Shown here: piece after piece, positions 43,142 to 51,415 of the stretch | Position numbering within the stretch: position 1 is the first letter of the stretch | Layout of the letters: every line of letters starts with the position of its first letter | From: Streptomyces albicerus | GTDB lineage: Bacteria > Actinomycetota > Actinomycetes > Streptomycetales > Streptomycetaceae | Length of the DNA: 64,000 bases | Assembly (NCBI RefSeq): GCF_008905045.1 | Contig: NZ_VWMY01000011.1 | Span: forward strand, 87,613 to 151,612 | Direction: 5' to 3' | Position numbers and translations under genes: made by a program | The notes under the pieces: generated by a model | Database searches by the model: none | Told to the model about the DNA's origin: nothing | What the model saw: the letters and a program-made list of their open reading frames with translations, nothing else

Positions 43142-44188
43142 ATGCGGATCGGCATCGTCTTGGCAGCACGGCCGGGTGTGGAACATCTGGCCGCCCGCGC
43201 GGAAGAACTCGGGTTCGACAGTTTCTGGGTGTATGACACGCCGATGGTCCACGGCGACCCGTTCGTCTCTCTCGCGCTCTGTGCCAAGTCCACACACCGG
43301 ATCAAGCTCGGCATCGGTGTCACCTCACCCGCACTGCGCTCCGCGCCCGCCGCGGCGGCCGCCGTCAGCAGCCTCAACGCCCTCGCCCCCGGCCGCATCG
43401 TGTGCGGGGTCGGCACCGGCAACACAGCACGCCGTACGCTCGGCATGCGGCCCACAAAAATGGCGGAGCTGGAGTCGTTCACCGCCGCCCTGCGGGATCT
43501 GACCGCGGGCCGCGAGACGGACTACCGCGAGGGAACCCGGTCCAGCAGAGTGCGATTCCTGCACGCCGGCCCGTACGTCAACACTGCAGACCCAGTGGAG
43601 TTCGTCGTGGCGGCGTTCGGTCTGAAGGCCGCCACGATCGCCGGCCGCCTCGGCGCGGGACTGATCTCCTTCGGCATGCACGACCCCACGGCCTGGTCCG
43701 CCCTCGGCCAGGCCCGGCAGACCGCGGCACAGGTCACGGGCAGCACCGCCAAGACACGTTCGTACCTCATGACTTCCCTGCATGTCCTCGCCGACGGCGA
43801 AGACCCCTACGGCGACTCGGCCAAGGACTCAATGGGGCACATCGCGCTGAGCGCACTGATCCTCGCTGTGGAGAATCCCGCCTTCCGTGCGGCCCTCCCC
43901 CAGGAGGAGGCCGCGGCGGTCGACCGCCTGCTCCAGTCGCGCGGCACCACCCCCACCGACCCCAACCGTCACCACACGCTCTACCACAACTACCTAGGCC
44001 GGCTGTCACCTGAGGACCGCGAACTCATCGTGCCCTCCTTGGTGGACAGGTTCGGCCTGGTCGGCACCTGGGACGAGGTCACCGAGCGGATCAGTGTGCT
44101 GGAGAAGTCGGGGGTCGACGAGCTCGTGATCCAGCCAGCGGTGGACCCGGAGACCGAAATGGCCGAGCTCGCACGGCTGTTGGCTTGA
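43142..44188 (+). CDS. LLM-class flavin/F420-dependent oxidoreductase
   Basis: The 348-residue protein has the LLM barrel pattern: MRIGIVLAARPGVEHLAARAEELGFDSFWVYDTP, IKLGIGVTSPALRSAPAAAAAVSSLNAL and the GRIVCGVGTGNTARRTLGMRP loop; ERISVLEKSGVDELVIQP closes it. It resembles methylenetetrahydromethanopterin reductase-like enzymes; F420 is likely in this genus. Start ATG 43142 follows GAGGAG. It lies between the two sigma modules and is not obviously part of either. A Tn3 transposase scar begins right after its stop. Confidence 0.88.
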   Translation: MRIGIVLAARPGVEHLAARAEELGFDSFWVYDTPMVHGDPFVSLALCAKSTHRIKLGIGVTSPALRSAPAAAAAVSSLNALAPGRIVCGVGTGNTARRTLGMRPTKMAELESFTAALRDLTAGRETDYREGTRSSRVRFLHAGPYVNTADPVEFVVAAFGLKAATIAGRLGAGLISFGMHDPTAWSALGQARQTAAQVTGSTAKTRSYLMTSLHVLADGEDPYGDSAKDSMGHIALSALILAVENPAFRAALPQEEAAAVDRLLQSRGTTPTDPNRHHTLYHNYLGRLSPEDRELIVPSLVDRFGLVGTWDEVTERISVLEKSGVDELVIQPAVDPETEMAELARLLA

Positions 44189-44205
44189 GGCTGCCCGGAG
44201 GACGG

Positions 44206-44440
44206 TCCGTCGGATACCTCGACTTCCGTCCGGCGACCCGAGCCGACGAGGACCGCCTGGCCGCCTGGCTCGCCGACGAGGTTCGCGCGGTGGAGCTGAT
44301 CGGGGAGCGCCTGCGTGAGGCCCTGCTGGTGCATTGCCGCAGCGACCGCGTCGAGCAACCGGGCCGGAGCGAGCCACCGGGCCCTCGCTGCTGACGGAGA
44401 TCACCAAGGTGACCGCCGTACGGCAGCTCGGCCTGCATCT
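44206..44440 (+). pseudogene. Tn3-family transposase scar (DUF4158 region)
   Basis: The stretch encodes GYLDFRPATRADEDRLAAWLADE, then after a frame change LLTEITKVTAVRQLGL. These match the N-terminal region of Tn3-type transposases (LGFLRFR.AT..D...L..WLaerA and the later TR...EIaKVRAVR.LGLP). The bases between are shortened, and the catalytic DDE domain is entirely absent. It is a decayed fragment of a Tn3 element. Confidence 0.6.
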
Positions 44441-44579
44441 GCGCCGCCTCGGCGTCGCGAGCATCGTTGAGCGGTGCTCCTGTCACTCTGTGACCCATGC
44501 CACATGCGGTTCCTGTCAGCAATCGAGCCGCCGTTCCGCTCAAGTCACCGAGAGCAAGCGAACCGACAGGAGCGAAGAC

Positions 44580-45782
44580 ATGAAGCACCGCATCGTCGTT
44601 CTCGGCGCCGGCTATGCCGGGGCCTACGTGGCCGGGAACCTGGCCCGCCGGCTGTCCCCGGCGGACACCGAGATCACCGTGGTCAACGCCGAGCCGGACT
44701 TCGTCCAGCGGCTGCGGCTGCACCGGCTCGCGGCCGGCCGGGAGATCGAGGCTCCGAAGCTCGCCGACGTCTTCGCGGGCACGGGGATACGGCTGCGCCT
44801 GGCCCGTGTCACCACTATCGACCCCGAGCGCCAGGTCGTCGCCGTGGCCGACGTCGACGGCGGCGACGAACTCGGCTACGACACGCTCCTCTACGCGCTC
44901 GGCAGCCACGTCGCCGACCACGGCGTCCCCGGTGTGGCCGAGCACGCCTTCAACGTCGCCGCCCGGCCCTCGGCGCTGCGCCTGCGCGAGCGCCTGGACA
45001 GCCTGGACAGGCGGGGTGAAGGCGGGAGTGTGGTGGTCGTCGGCGACGGGTTGACCGGCATCGAGACCGCCACCGAGATCGCCGAAGCCCGGCCCGGCCT
45101 GTCGGTGGCGCTGGTCGCCCGCGGCGAGCTGGGCGCCCGGCTCTCCGCCGGAGCCCGCAGCCATCTGCGCCAGGCCTGCGACCGGTTGGGCATCACCGTC
45201 CTGGAGCACACCAGCGTCGAGGCCGTCGAAGCGACGCGGGTGCTGTGCGCCGACGGCACCGCCCTGGCGTCCGACGCGACCGTGTGGACGGCCGGGTTCG
45301 CGGTCAACCCCATCGCCGCCGCCGGCGGCCTTGAGGTCACCGAGAACGGTCAGATCGTCGTCGATCGCACCATGCGGTCGGTCTCGCACCCCAACGTCTA
45401 CGCCATCGGCGACAGCGTCCGCGCCATCGGCGACAACGGCCGGCCGCTGCCGATGTCCTGCGGTTCGGCCGGCTACACCGGTCGGCAGGCCATGGAAGCG
45501 ATCGTGGGACGCCTGACCGGCCGCAAGATTGCGAACATCAAGCTGGAGTACCTGGGCAACCACATCAGCCTCGGGCGGCGGGACGGGATCCTGCAGCTCG
45601 TCGATGACGAAGCGCAGGCAAAGTCGAAGTATGTGGGCGGCCGGAAGGCCGCGCGGATCAAGGCGGGCATCGTCAAGGGGTCGCTGTGGGCCGTCTTGCA
45701 CCCGACCTACGGCCTGCCCAAGCGCAAGCGCCGCCTGGCCGCCGCGTCAAATGCCGCCGCCCAGAAGCGCGTCGCCGCCTAG
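44580..45782 (+). CDS. NAD(P)/FAD-dependent oxidoreductase, NDH-2-like
   Basis: The 400-residue protein has two Rossmann motifs, IVVLGAGYAGAYVA for FAD and VVVVGDGLTGIETATE for NAD(P)H, and the FAD-end motif PNVYAIGDSVRA. It is related to type II NADH dehydrogenases and CoA-disulfide-like reductases. The ATG at 44580 follows AGGAG by seven bases. It is followed 10 bases later by an ECF sigma gene, the same partner pattern as in COE modules of ECF41, where O is an oxidoreductase. A C-terminal basic tail is predicted (KRKRR). Confidence 0.88.
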   Translation: MKHRIVVLGAGYAGAYVAGNLARRLSPADTEITVVNAEPDFVQRLRLHRLAAGREIEAPKLADVFAGTGIRLRLARVTTIDPERQVVAVADVDGGDELGYDTLLYALGSHVADHGVPGVAEHAFNVAARPSALRLRERLDSLDRRGEGGSVVVVGDGLTGIETATEIAEARPGLSVALVARGELGARLSAGARSHLRQACDRLGITVLEHTSVEAVEATRVLCADGTALASDATVWTAGFAVNPIAAAGGLEVTENGQIVVDRTMRSVSHPNVYAIGDSVRAIGDNGRPLPMSCGSAGYTGRQAMEAIVGRLTGRKIANIKLEYLGNHISLGRRDGILQLVDDEAQAKSKYVGGRKAARIKAGIVKGSLWAVLHPTYGLPKRKRRLAAASNAAAQKRVAA

Positions 45783-45792
45783 GGTGGTCCGC

Positions 45793-46749
45793 GTGGACAG
45801 CACCGCTACTGATCGCTTCGACACCAGTCGGTTCGAGGCCAGCCGGAACCGGCTGGCCTCGCTGGCGTACCGGCTGCTGGGCTCCGCCGCCGACGCCGAG
45901 GACGCCGTACAGGACGCGTTCCTGCACTGGCAGGCCGCCGACCGGCAGCGGATCAAGGTGCCGGAAGCATGGCTGACCAAGGTCGTCACCAACCTGTGCC
46001 TCGATCGGCTCCGCTCGGCACAGGTCCGCCGTGAACGCACCGCCGGCGCCTGGCTGCCCGAACCGCTCCTCGACGGCGACCCGATGCTCGGCCCGGCCGA
46101 CACGTTCGAGCAGCGCGAATCTGTCTCCCTGGCTGTGCTGACTGTCATGGAGCGCCTGTCACCCGTCGAGCGGGCCGTCTACGTCCTGCGCGAAGCGTTC
46201 TCCTACGGCCATGCCGAGATCGCCGAGATCCTCGACATCACCGAGTCCGCAAGCCAGCAGCACCTCCACCGGGCCCGGCGCCGCGTCACCGCCGTGCGTC
46301 GCGGCGGCGGCGAGGTCGACCCGGCATCCGCCCGCAGGATCGTCGAGGAGTTCCTCGCCGCCGCATCCTCGGGCCGCACCGAGCGGCTGGTGGCGCTGCT
46401 CACCGACGACGCGATCGCGATCTCCGACGGCGCCGGCGGCCGGGCCGAGAAGCTGCTGCGGTACGACACTCCGCAGCGCATCGCCGCCATCGCACAGGCC
46501 GGCTTCAAACCCACACCCGCGAAACGGCGACTTGTCGGCGGCACGCCCGCCATCCACTACGCGGTCGTCAACGGTGCCCCCGCCATCCTCTTCGTGCTCG
46601 GCGACCGGGTCATCGGCTCCACGATGTTCGACATCACCAACGGCAAGATCGCAACCGTGCGCGGCATCGCCGCCCCCACCCGCCTCGCCCGCCTCACCGA
46701 AGCCTGGCGGCAGCACGAACCGGACACGCCGCTCATCACCCAGTGGTGA
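45793..46749 (+). CDS. ECF sigma factor with SnoaL-like domain, oxidoreductase-linked
   Basis: The 318-residue protein has region 2 (LAYRLLGSAADAEDAVQDAFLHWQ) and region 4 (MERLSPVERAVYVLREAFSYGHAEIAEILDITESASQQHLHRARRRV), then a SnoaL-like domain (SARRIVEEFLAAASSGRTERLVALLTDDAIAISDGAGG) and a RGIAAPTRLARL tail. It looks like a relative of the ECF41 group but lacks the NPxKL motif. GTG 45793 is chosen; GTG 45784 is possible. It is co-transcribed with the oxidoreductase gene. Confidence 0.85.
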   Translation: MDSTATDRFDTSRFEASRNRLASLAYRLLGSAADAEDAVQDAFLHWQAADRQRIKVPEAWLTKVVTNLCLDRLRSAQVRRERTAGAWLPEPLLDGDPMLGPADTFEQRESVSLAVLTVMERLSPVERAVYVLREAFSYGHAEIAEILDITESASQQHLHRARRRVTAVRRGGGEVDPASARRIVEEFLAAASSGRTERLVALLTDDAIAISDGAGGRAEKLLRYDTPQRIAAIAQAGFKPTPAKRRLVGGTPAIHYAVVNGAPAILFVLGDRVIGSTMFDITNGKIATVRGIAAPTRLARLTEAWRQHEPDTPLITQW

Positions 46750-47047
46750 CCCGCCGCCGACCGCGGCCAGGCGCAGCACCCGCGCTGCGATGAACCGCTC
46801 GCGGGCCGCCTGTTATGGGGCTGCACCCGGTGGGATGCACTCGCTGAGGCGGATGATGTCAGTGCTCGATGATGTCAGTGCTGGCGGCTCAGGACGCGCT
46901 GGACGTGGGGCGTTGCGAGGCCGCGGTAGCGCCGGTGTCGGAGGCCATGAGCGCGAACGGTCTCGGAGACTGTGGCGCTTCGCGTCCGGCCTGGATACGG
47001 AGTAGAGCTGGTGCCCCTCCTGGGTCTGCTGCTCGTGCCGTGTTCGC
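46750..47047. other. Intergenic region with a short direct repeat
   Basis: No gene is evident. GATGATGTCAGTGCT occurs at 46852-46866 and 46868-46882, a perfect 15-base direct repeat with a one-base gap. Its meaning is unclear. Confidence 0.4.
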
Positions 47048-47473
47048 TCAGAAGACCAGCTCGCCGACACCCAGCAGGTTCCCCTCACTGTCATGGAACC
47101 AGGCAGCGCGTTCACCCCGTGCACCCTTGCTCGGATAGTTCCCGTCGATGTCGGCGATCCCGTCCCTCGTCCGGAGCCCGGGCACGTCGACATCCTCGAA
47201 CACCACGCCGCGCTGCTTGAGTTCCGCCACAACCGTCTCGATGTCGTCGACCTCCCAGCTCATCTGAGTGAAGGCGCCGGGAGAGGCTCCCGTCGATTGG
47301 AACAGCGCGAAATCCACACCCCCACACCGGTACAACAGCCCGCCGGGCCGTTCGTCGACGGGCTCCAGACCGAGCCGCTCGGAGTAGAAACGCCGTGCCC
47401 GGTCCAGGTCCTGGGCGGGAAGCCGGGTCGCCACGCGTCCCCGGGCCAGAAGGTTCTTCTCGTCCGCGTTCAT
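47048..47473 (-). CDS. VOC-superfamily (glyoxalase/bleomycin resistance-like) protein
   Basis: The 141-residue protein contains RVATRLPAQDLDRARRFYSERLGLEPV, GGVDFALFQSTGA and FHDSEGNLLGVGELVF, the paired beta-alpha-beta-beta-beta pattern of the VOC superfamily. Family members bind a metal and act as dioxygenases, lyases or drug-binding proteins. The specific activity cannot be told. It stands alone; a ribosome site is poor (GGAGG lies very close to the ATG). Confidence 0.83.
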   Translation of the reverse strand: MNADEKNLLARGRVATRLPAQDLDRARRFYSERLGLEPVDERPGGLLYRCGGVDFALFQSTGASPGAFTQMSWEVDDIETVVAELKQRGVVFEDVDVPGLRTRDGIADIDGNYPSKGARGERAAWFHDSEGNLLGVGELVF

Positions 47474-47666
47474 GCCTCCACTGTGCCGTGAGCAGCGGCC
47501 AGGGCGCGCGAGACCGGTGCGTATGGCTCCCGACCGGTTCTCGTTCCGTCAGGACTGACGGTTCTCGCCGTCCGGTGGGGCCGACGGTCGCTCTCCCCGC
47601 CCCACCGGGTTCAGGGTCGCCAACCCCAGGTTCTGGGTGGATGGATGTGTGTGAGTTCCGTTGTGA

Positions 47667-48167
47667 TCAACTTGTCGGCGAAGCTGAACTGCCGTCGGCG
47701 AACAGTGCGGCGTACCGGGACAGGTACAGCGGCCATCCGGCGTCGTCGGCGACGCCGTCGGCGACGGCCTGCCAGCCCGGGCCGTGTCGGTCGATGTTGC
47801 GGTGCTCCAGCTCCACCCGGGTGCGCCGGGGAGTCTCGGCGATGAACCGGACCTCGACCTCGCTGGTGTTGTCCGGCTCGGTCTCGATCTGCCACTGCGG
47901 GCTGATGTCCCAGCTGAACACGACGCGGTCCGGCGGCTCGTAGGCGAGGATGCGCGCCCAGCGGCACTCACTGCCGTCGGTGCCGCGGTCGTAGATGTGG
48001 CCGCCGACCCGAGGCTCGAACACGGTCTCCGCGATCGCTGCCTTCAGCAGGTTGTGTTCTGGCGGCTTGAAGTCACCGAACCGCTCGGTGAATACGGTGA
48101 AGGCCCGCTCGATCGGCGCGTCGACGGCGATCTGTCGGCGGACCACTGTGGTCGCTGCCTGGGTCAT
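47667..48167 (-). CDS. SRPBCC (AHSA1-like) protein in an ArsR operon
   Basis: The 166-residue protein shows the START/AHSA1 pattern: IAVDAPIERAFTVFTERF at the start, VFEPRVGGHIYDR, ILAYEPPDRVVFSWDI and EVEVRFIAETPRRTRVELEHRN. It is translated by overlap (ATGA) after an ArsR-family repressor, a pair that is very common in actinobacteria. Such SRPBCC proteins may bind a hydrophobic ligand. Function unproven. Confidence 0.87.
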   Translation of the reverse strand: MTQAATTVVRRQIAVDAPIERAFTVFTERFGDFKPPEHNLLKAAIAETVFEPRVGGHIYDRGTDGSECRWARILAYEPPDRVVFSWDISPQWQIETEPDNTSEVEVRFIAETPRRTRVELEHRNIDRHGPGWQAVADGVADDAGWPLYLSRYAALFADGSSASPTS

Positions 48168-48487
48168 GGCGTTTCCTCTTCCGGTTGTTCGACGACGTCC
48201 TCGTAGCCGGCCAGGGCCCGGTTCCAGAACGTTTCGAGCTGATCGCGCAGCGCGGCCACCCCGGCCGGGTTGAGCCGATAGATGCGGCGGGTTCCGGCAG
48301 CGCGCTCGGTGACCAGTCCCGCTTCTTTCAGCACCTTCAGGTGCTGCGACACCGCCGGCCTGCTGACCGGCAGCTCGTCGGCCAGCTCGCCGACCGCGCG
48401 CGGCCGCTCGGCCAGGCACGCGATGATGGCGCGCCTGGTGGCGTCCCCCAGCGCACCCAATGCGTCGCCAGATTGGTAAGTCTCCAC
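48164..48487 (-). CDS. ArsR-family HTH repressor
   Basis: The 107-residue protein is a small winged-helix repressor: LGALGDATRRAIIACLAERPRAVGELADELPVSRPAVSQHLKVLKEAGLV, then RIYRLNPAGVAAL. It lacks the Cys metal sites of classic ArsR, so it probably senses an organic ligand or partner. The perfect palindrome at 48493-48508 begins six bases before its start, so self-repression with the SRPBCC gene is very likely. Confidence 0.93.
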   Translation of the reverse strand: METYQSGDALGALGDATRRAIIACLAERPRAVGELADELPVSRPAVSQHLKVLKEAGLVTERAAGTRRIYRLNPAGVAALRDQLETFWNRALAGYEDVVEQPEEETP

Positions 48488-48492
48488 GAACG

Positions 48493-48508
48493 GTAAGCCT
48501 AGGCTTAC
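48493..48508. promoter_or_regulatory. Perfect 16-bp palindrome, ArsR operator candidate
   Basis: GTAAGCCTAGGCTTAC is a perfect palindrome that lies six bases before the ArsR start codon. ArsR-type repressors bind such imperfect or perfect inverted repeats at the start of their own operon. A leaderless transcript would be fully blocked by a bound dimer. Confidence 0.75.
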
Positions 48509-48594
48509 GGATGAGCCGGGTCAAGCGTCACTGCCCGGCGGGAGACCCTCGGCTGCCTCGTCGGTGGCACTGCCGCGCGGGGCGGAGCCTCGGA

Positions 48595-51036
48595 TCAGGT
48601 CGTCCGGGTTCGAGAGCGGAGCATTCGCCTTACCTCGTCCGAGCGTTCCAGGAGGGTGTTGCGGACCACCGGGGCCGCCTCGTGGGACGCCTGCTGGGCC
48701 TTTTCGATGTACGTGAGGTCGATGGCGTGCGGTGGGAAGAGGTGGCGTGCGAAGACCATCGCCGGGATCATTCCGCCTCGGTGCAGGTGCGGGATCAAGT
48801 CCGGGTAGTGCTGGGTGTAGGGCGTCAGCAGGGCGTCCTGGGCGGGGCGCCAGAACGCCGCCGCCACCTGACCGACCGAGTGGACGGGGACCGCGCGGTC
48901 CACCGCCAGCTTCTGCCAGACCTCCGCCTTCGCCGCCGCGTCCGGCAGGGCGGCCCGTACGGTGAGGGCGCGGACCCAGGCGTCGGGGTCCGGGTCGCGT
49001 TCCAGCAGGAGGGCGGCCTCGGACGAGACGTCCCCGCCCAGTTCCGCCTCCCGGACCAGCGCGCGCCAGCGCAGGTCCACGTCGTCGCCCGCCTGTTCGC
49101 GGAGCCAGGCCAGGTCGTCCGGGTTCGTGGCGGTGCGGGCCAGGCCGCGCAGGGCGACCTGACGGCGGCCGGGGTCCGCGGCGAGACGCCGACAGGCGCC
49201 TGCCACCGCCGCCGTCAGTGCGGCCCGTTCGCCGTGCGGTGCCCACAGTTCGGCGATGTTCGCGGCGAGGGTCAGATAGGGCTCGATCACGGCGTCCGAC
49301 GTCTCGGCCATGAGGACCGCGGTGATGCACCGCCCGGCTTCCGCCGCCGTGGCCTCGCCGGTGGTCAGCATGTCCCACACGGTCGCCGTGGCCACGCCCC
49401 GGGAGATGGCCGTGGGCAGTCCCGCCGCCGTATGGAAGAGGGCGTCCCTGGTCGTGGGGTCGGGGCGGGTCGTGGCGAAGGTCAGGTCCTCGTCGTTGAT
49501 CAGCAGGACGTCGATGTCCGCTTCGGACGGGAGGCCGGTGACCGGTGTGCGGGTCCGCGTCACCTCGACGCGCACCAGCGCCCTGCGTTCCAGGGCTTCG
49601 CCGTTCCTGCCGTACGCACCCACCGCCAGCACCTGCGGGCGCGGGGTGTCGTCGGCCACCAGCGTGACGGTGTCGCCGTCGCGCTCCAGTGAGAAGCGGT
49701 CGGTGCCCGCCGTCGCGAGCCAGGCCGTGCGCCAGGCGTCCAGGTCGCGGCCACTGGTCTCGGAGAGGGCGTCGATCAGGTCCTGGAGCGTGGTACTGCC
49801 CCACGCGTGGCGCGCGAAGTAGGCGGTCATGCCTGCCCTGAAGTGCTCTTCGCCGACGTACGTCATGAGTTGCTGGAGGACGGAGGCGCCCTTGGGGTAG
49901 GTGATGTTGTCGAAGATCGACGCGGCCTGGGCGACGTCGTGGATGGGCTGGTGGATCGGGTGCGAGACAGGGCCCTGATCGGACAGGTACGCCTTGAGCT
50001 TGTCGCCCGCCAGGTGGCCCGCCCACGCGTCGGTGTACCGGGTGGCGCGCTCGGCGGCCCAGTGGCAGGCGAACTCCGCGAACGCCTCGTTCAGCCAGAG
50101 GTCGTCCCACCAGCGCATGGTGACGATGTTGCCGAACCACATGTGTGCCATCTCGTGCAGCAGCACCTTCGCGAGCAGCTCGCTCTCGGCGGGCGTCGGC
50201 GTGGCCCGCCGCAGGAAGCCGTCCGACCAGGTCACGCAGCCGTAGTTCTCCATCGCCCCGCCGAACTCGGGCATGAACACCTGGTCGTACCTGCGCTGCG
50301 GGAACGGCATCGCGAAGGCCTCGCCGAAGAAGGCGAGGCCCTGGCGGGTGAGGGTGAAGATCTCGCCGGCGTCGCGGTCGAGGATCGGGGCGAGGGAGCG
50401 GCGGGCGTAGAGACCGAGGTCGTGGCCGTCGGCCTCGCGGCGGATCTCGTGGAAGGGGCCCGCGTTGATGACGGTGTTGTACGTCGACAGGGACGGGGTG
50501 TCCGGGAAGGTCCAGCGGCGGGCCGAGTCCAGCTCCTCGACGCGCGGGTCGCCGGAGTTGCTGGTGACGGTCCATGCGGGCGGGGCCGTGACGGTGAAGG
50601 CGTGCGGGGCCTTGAGGTCGGGCTGGTCGAAGCACGCCCAGACGAACCGGGCCTCGTCCGGTTCGAAGCTCATCCACACGTAGACCTCGCCGTCCGCGGG
50701 GTCGGTCGCCTTGTGCACGCCCTCGCCCGTGGTCGTGTCGGCCTGGACGCTCTCCACGCGCAGCACGTTGTGCCCGGCGAGGGCGGGGAGGGGTATGCGG
50801 CCGTCCCCGGTGGGTGTGAGGGAGCTGCCGTTCAGCGTGGCGCTCACCACCTGTGCCGCGCAGTCCACGAAGGTCTCCGCGCCCGGCTCGTGGCAGCTGA
50901 AGGTCACGGTGGAGACACACCGGACCTCGGGCCCGTCGGGCAGGCCGGTGAGGTCGACGTCCACGTCGTATCGCTCGACCGTCAACAGCGCGGCCCGGCG
51001 CTCGGCTTCGGTACGGGTCAGGCTACGGATCTCCAT
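48595..51036 (-). CDS. pepN: Aminopeptidase N (M1 family)
   Basis: The 813-residue protein has the M1 exopeptidase motif FGGAMENYG and the zinc motif HEMAHMWFGN with the third ligand Glu in WLNEAFAEFACH. The N-terminal beta domain and the long helical C-terminal (ERAP1-like) domain fill the rest. It removes N-terminal residues from peptides in the cytoplasm; no signal peptide is present. ATG 51036 follows GGGAGGA. It is monocistronic. Length fits the actinobacterial PepN. Confidence 0.96.
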   Translation of the reverse strand: MEIRSLTRTEAERRAALLTVERYDVDVDLTGLPDGPEVRCVSTVTFSCHEPGAETFVDCAAQVVSATLNGSSLTPTGDGRIPLPALAGHNVLRVESVQADTTTGEGVHKATDPADGEVYVWMSFEPDEARFVWACFDQPDLKAPHAFTVTAPPAWTVTSNSGDPRVEELDSARRWTFPDTPSLSTYNTVINAGPFHEIRREADGHDLGLYARRSLAPILDRDAGEIFTLTRQGLAFFGEAFAMPFPQRRYDQVFMPEFGGAMENYGCVTWSDGFLRRATPTPAESELLAKVLLHEMAHMWFGNIVTMRWWDDLWLNEAFAEFACHWAAERATRYTDAWAGHLAGDKLKAYLSDQGPVSHPIHQPIHDVAQAASIFDNITYPKGASVLQQLMTYVGEEHFRAGMTAYFARHAWGSTTLQDLIDALSETSGRDLDAWRTAWLATAGTDRFSLERDGDTVTLVADDTPRPQVLAVGAYGRNGEALERRALVRVEVTRTRTPVTGLPSEADIDVLLINDEDLTFATTRPDPTTRDALFHTAAGLPTAISRGVATATVWDMLTTGEATAAEAGRCITAVLMAETSDAVIEPYLTLAANIAELWAPHGERAALTAAVAGACRRLAADPGRRQVALRGLARTATNPDDLAWLREQAGDDVDLRWRALVREAELGGDVSSEAALLLERDPDPDAWVRALTVRAALPDAAAKAEVWQKLAVDRAVPVHSVGQVAAAFWRPAQDALLTPYTQHYPDLIPHLHRGGMIPAMVFARHLFPPHAIDLTYIEKAQQASHEAAPVVRNTLLERSDEVRRMLRSRTRTT

Positions 51037-51122
51037 ACGTCCTCCCTCGGCAGACAGCGGGCGTCAGCGTATGCCGGAGGGCGGTGGTGAGCGCAGGGGT
51101 TTTTGGTGTGCCGAACGCGCGT

Positions 51123-51410
51123 CGGGTGCCTGCGAAGTGTTTCAACGAGGTCTTCTTCAACGGCTCCCGCACCGGGGCCGACCTGGCGATGGACATCATG
51201 GGCCGGCATGGCCAAGTGCCCCTCGGGCGGCCGCGCCTGCGCACGAGCCGCACCGACGACCCCGGCGCGGCGAACTCCTCGGCGTCCTGGTCGACGACGT
51301 ATCTGATCGCCCGCTCCGGCACCCTCTACGCGGGGACGTCGCAGGTGCGGCGCAACATCCTCGCGGAGAAGGTGCTCGGGCTGTCGCGAGCCGCGGGGCT
51401 GATCCCCCGC
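51123..51410 (+). pseudogene. Acyl-CoA dehydrogenase remnant with internal deletion
   Basis: The plus strand encodes PAKCFNEVFFNGSRTGAD, from the middle of acyl-CoA dehydrogenases, then LAMDIMGRHGQ and, near the end, LIARSGTLYAGTSQVRRNILAEKVLGL, the conserved C-terminal FAD/dimer motif. The roughly 130 residues expected between are missing, and there is no start or N-terminal domain. The gene is broken. Its 3' end runs up to the ABC permease gene on the other strand. Confidence 0.7.
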
Positions 51411-51415
51411 CGCCG

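Noticed and set aside
46852..46882. 15-bp direct repeat as a phage attachment site
   Set aside because: The copies are one base apart with no integrase or tRNA gene nearby; more likely a small duplication.
48521..50920. 799-codon minus-strand open frame in a second frame over pepN
   Set aside because: Same strand but a different frame from aminopeptidase N; no motifs, while the pepN frame has GAMEN and HExxH.
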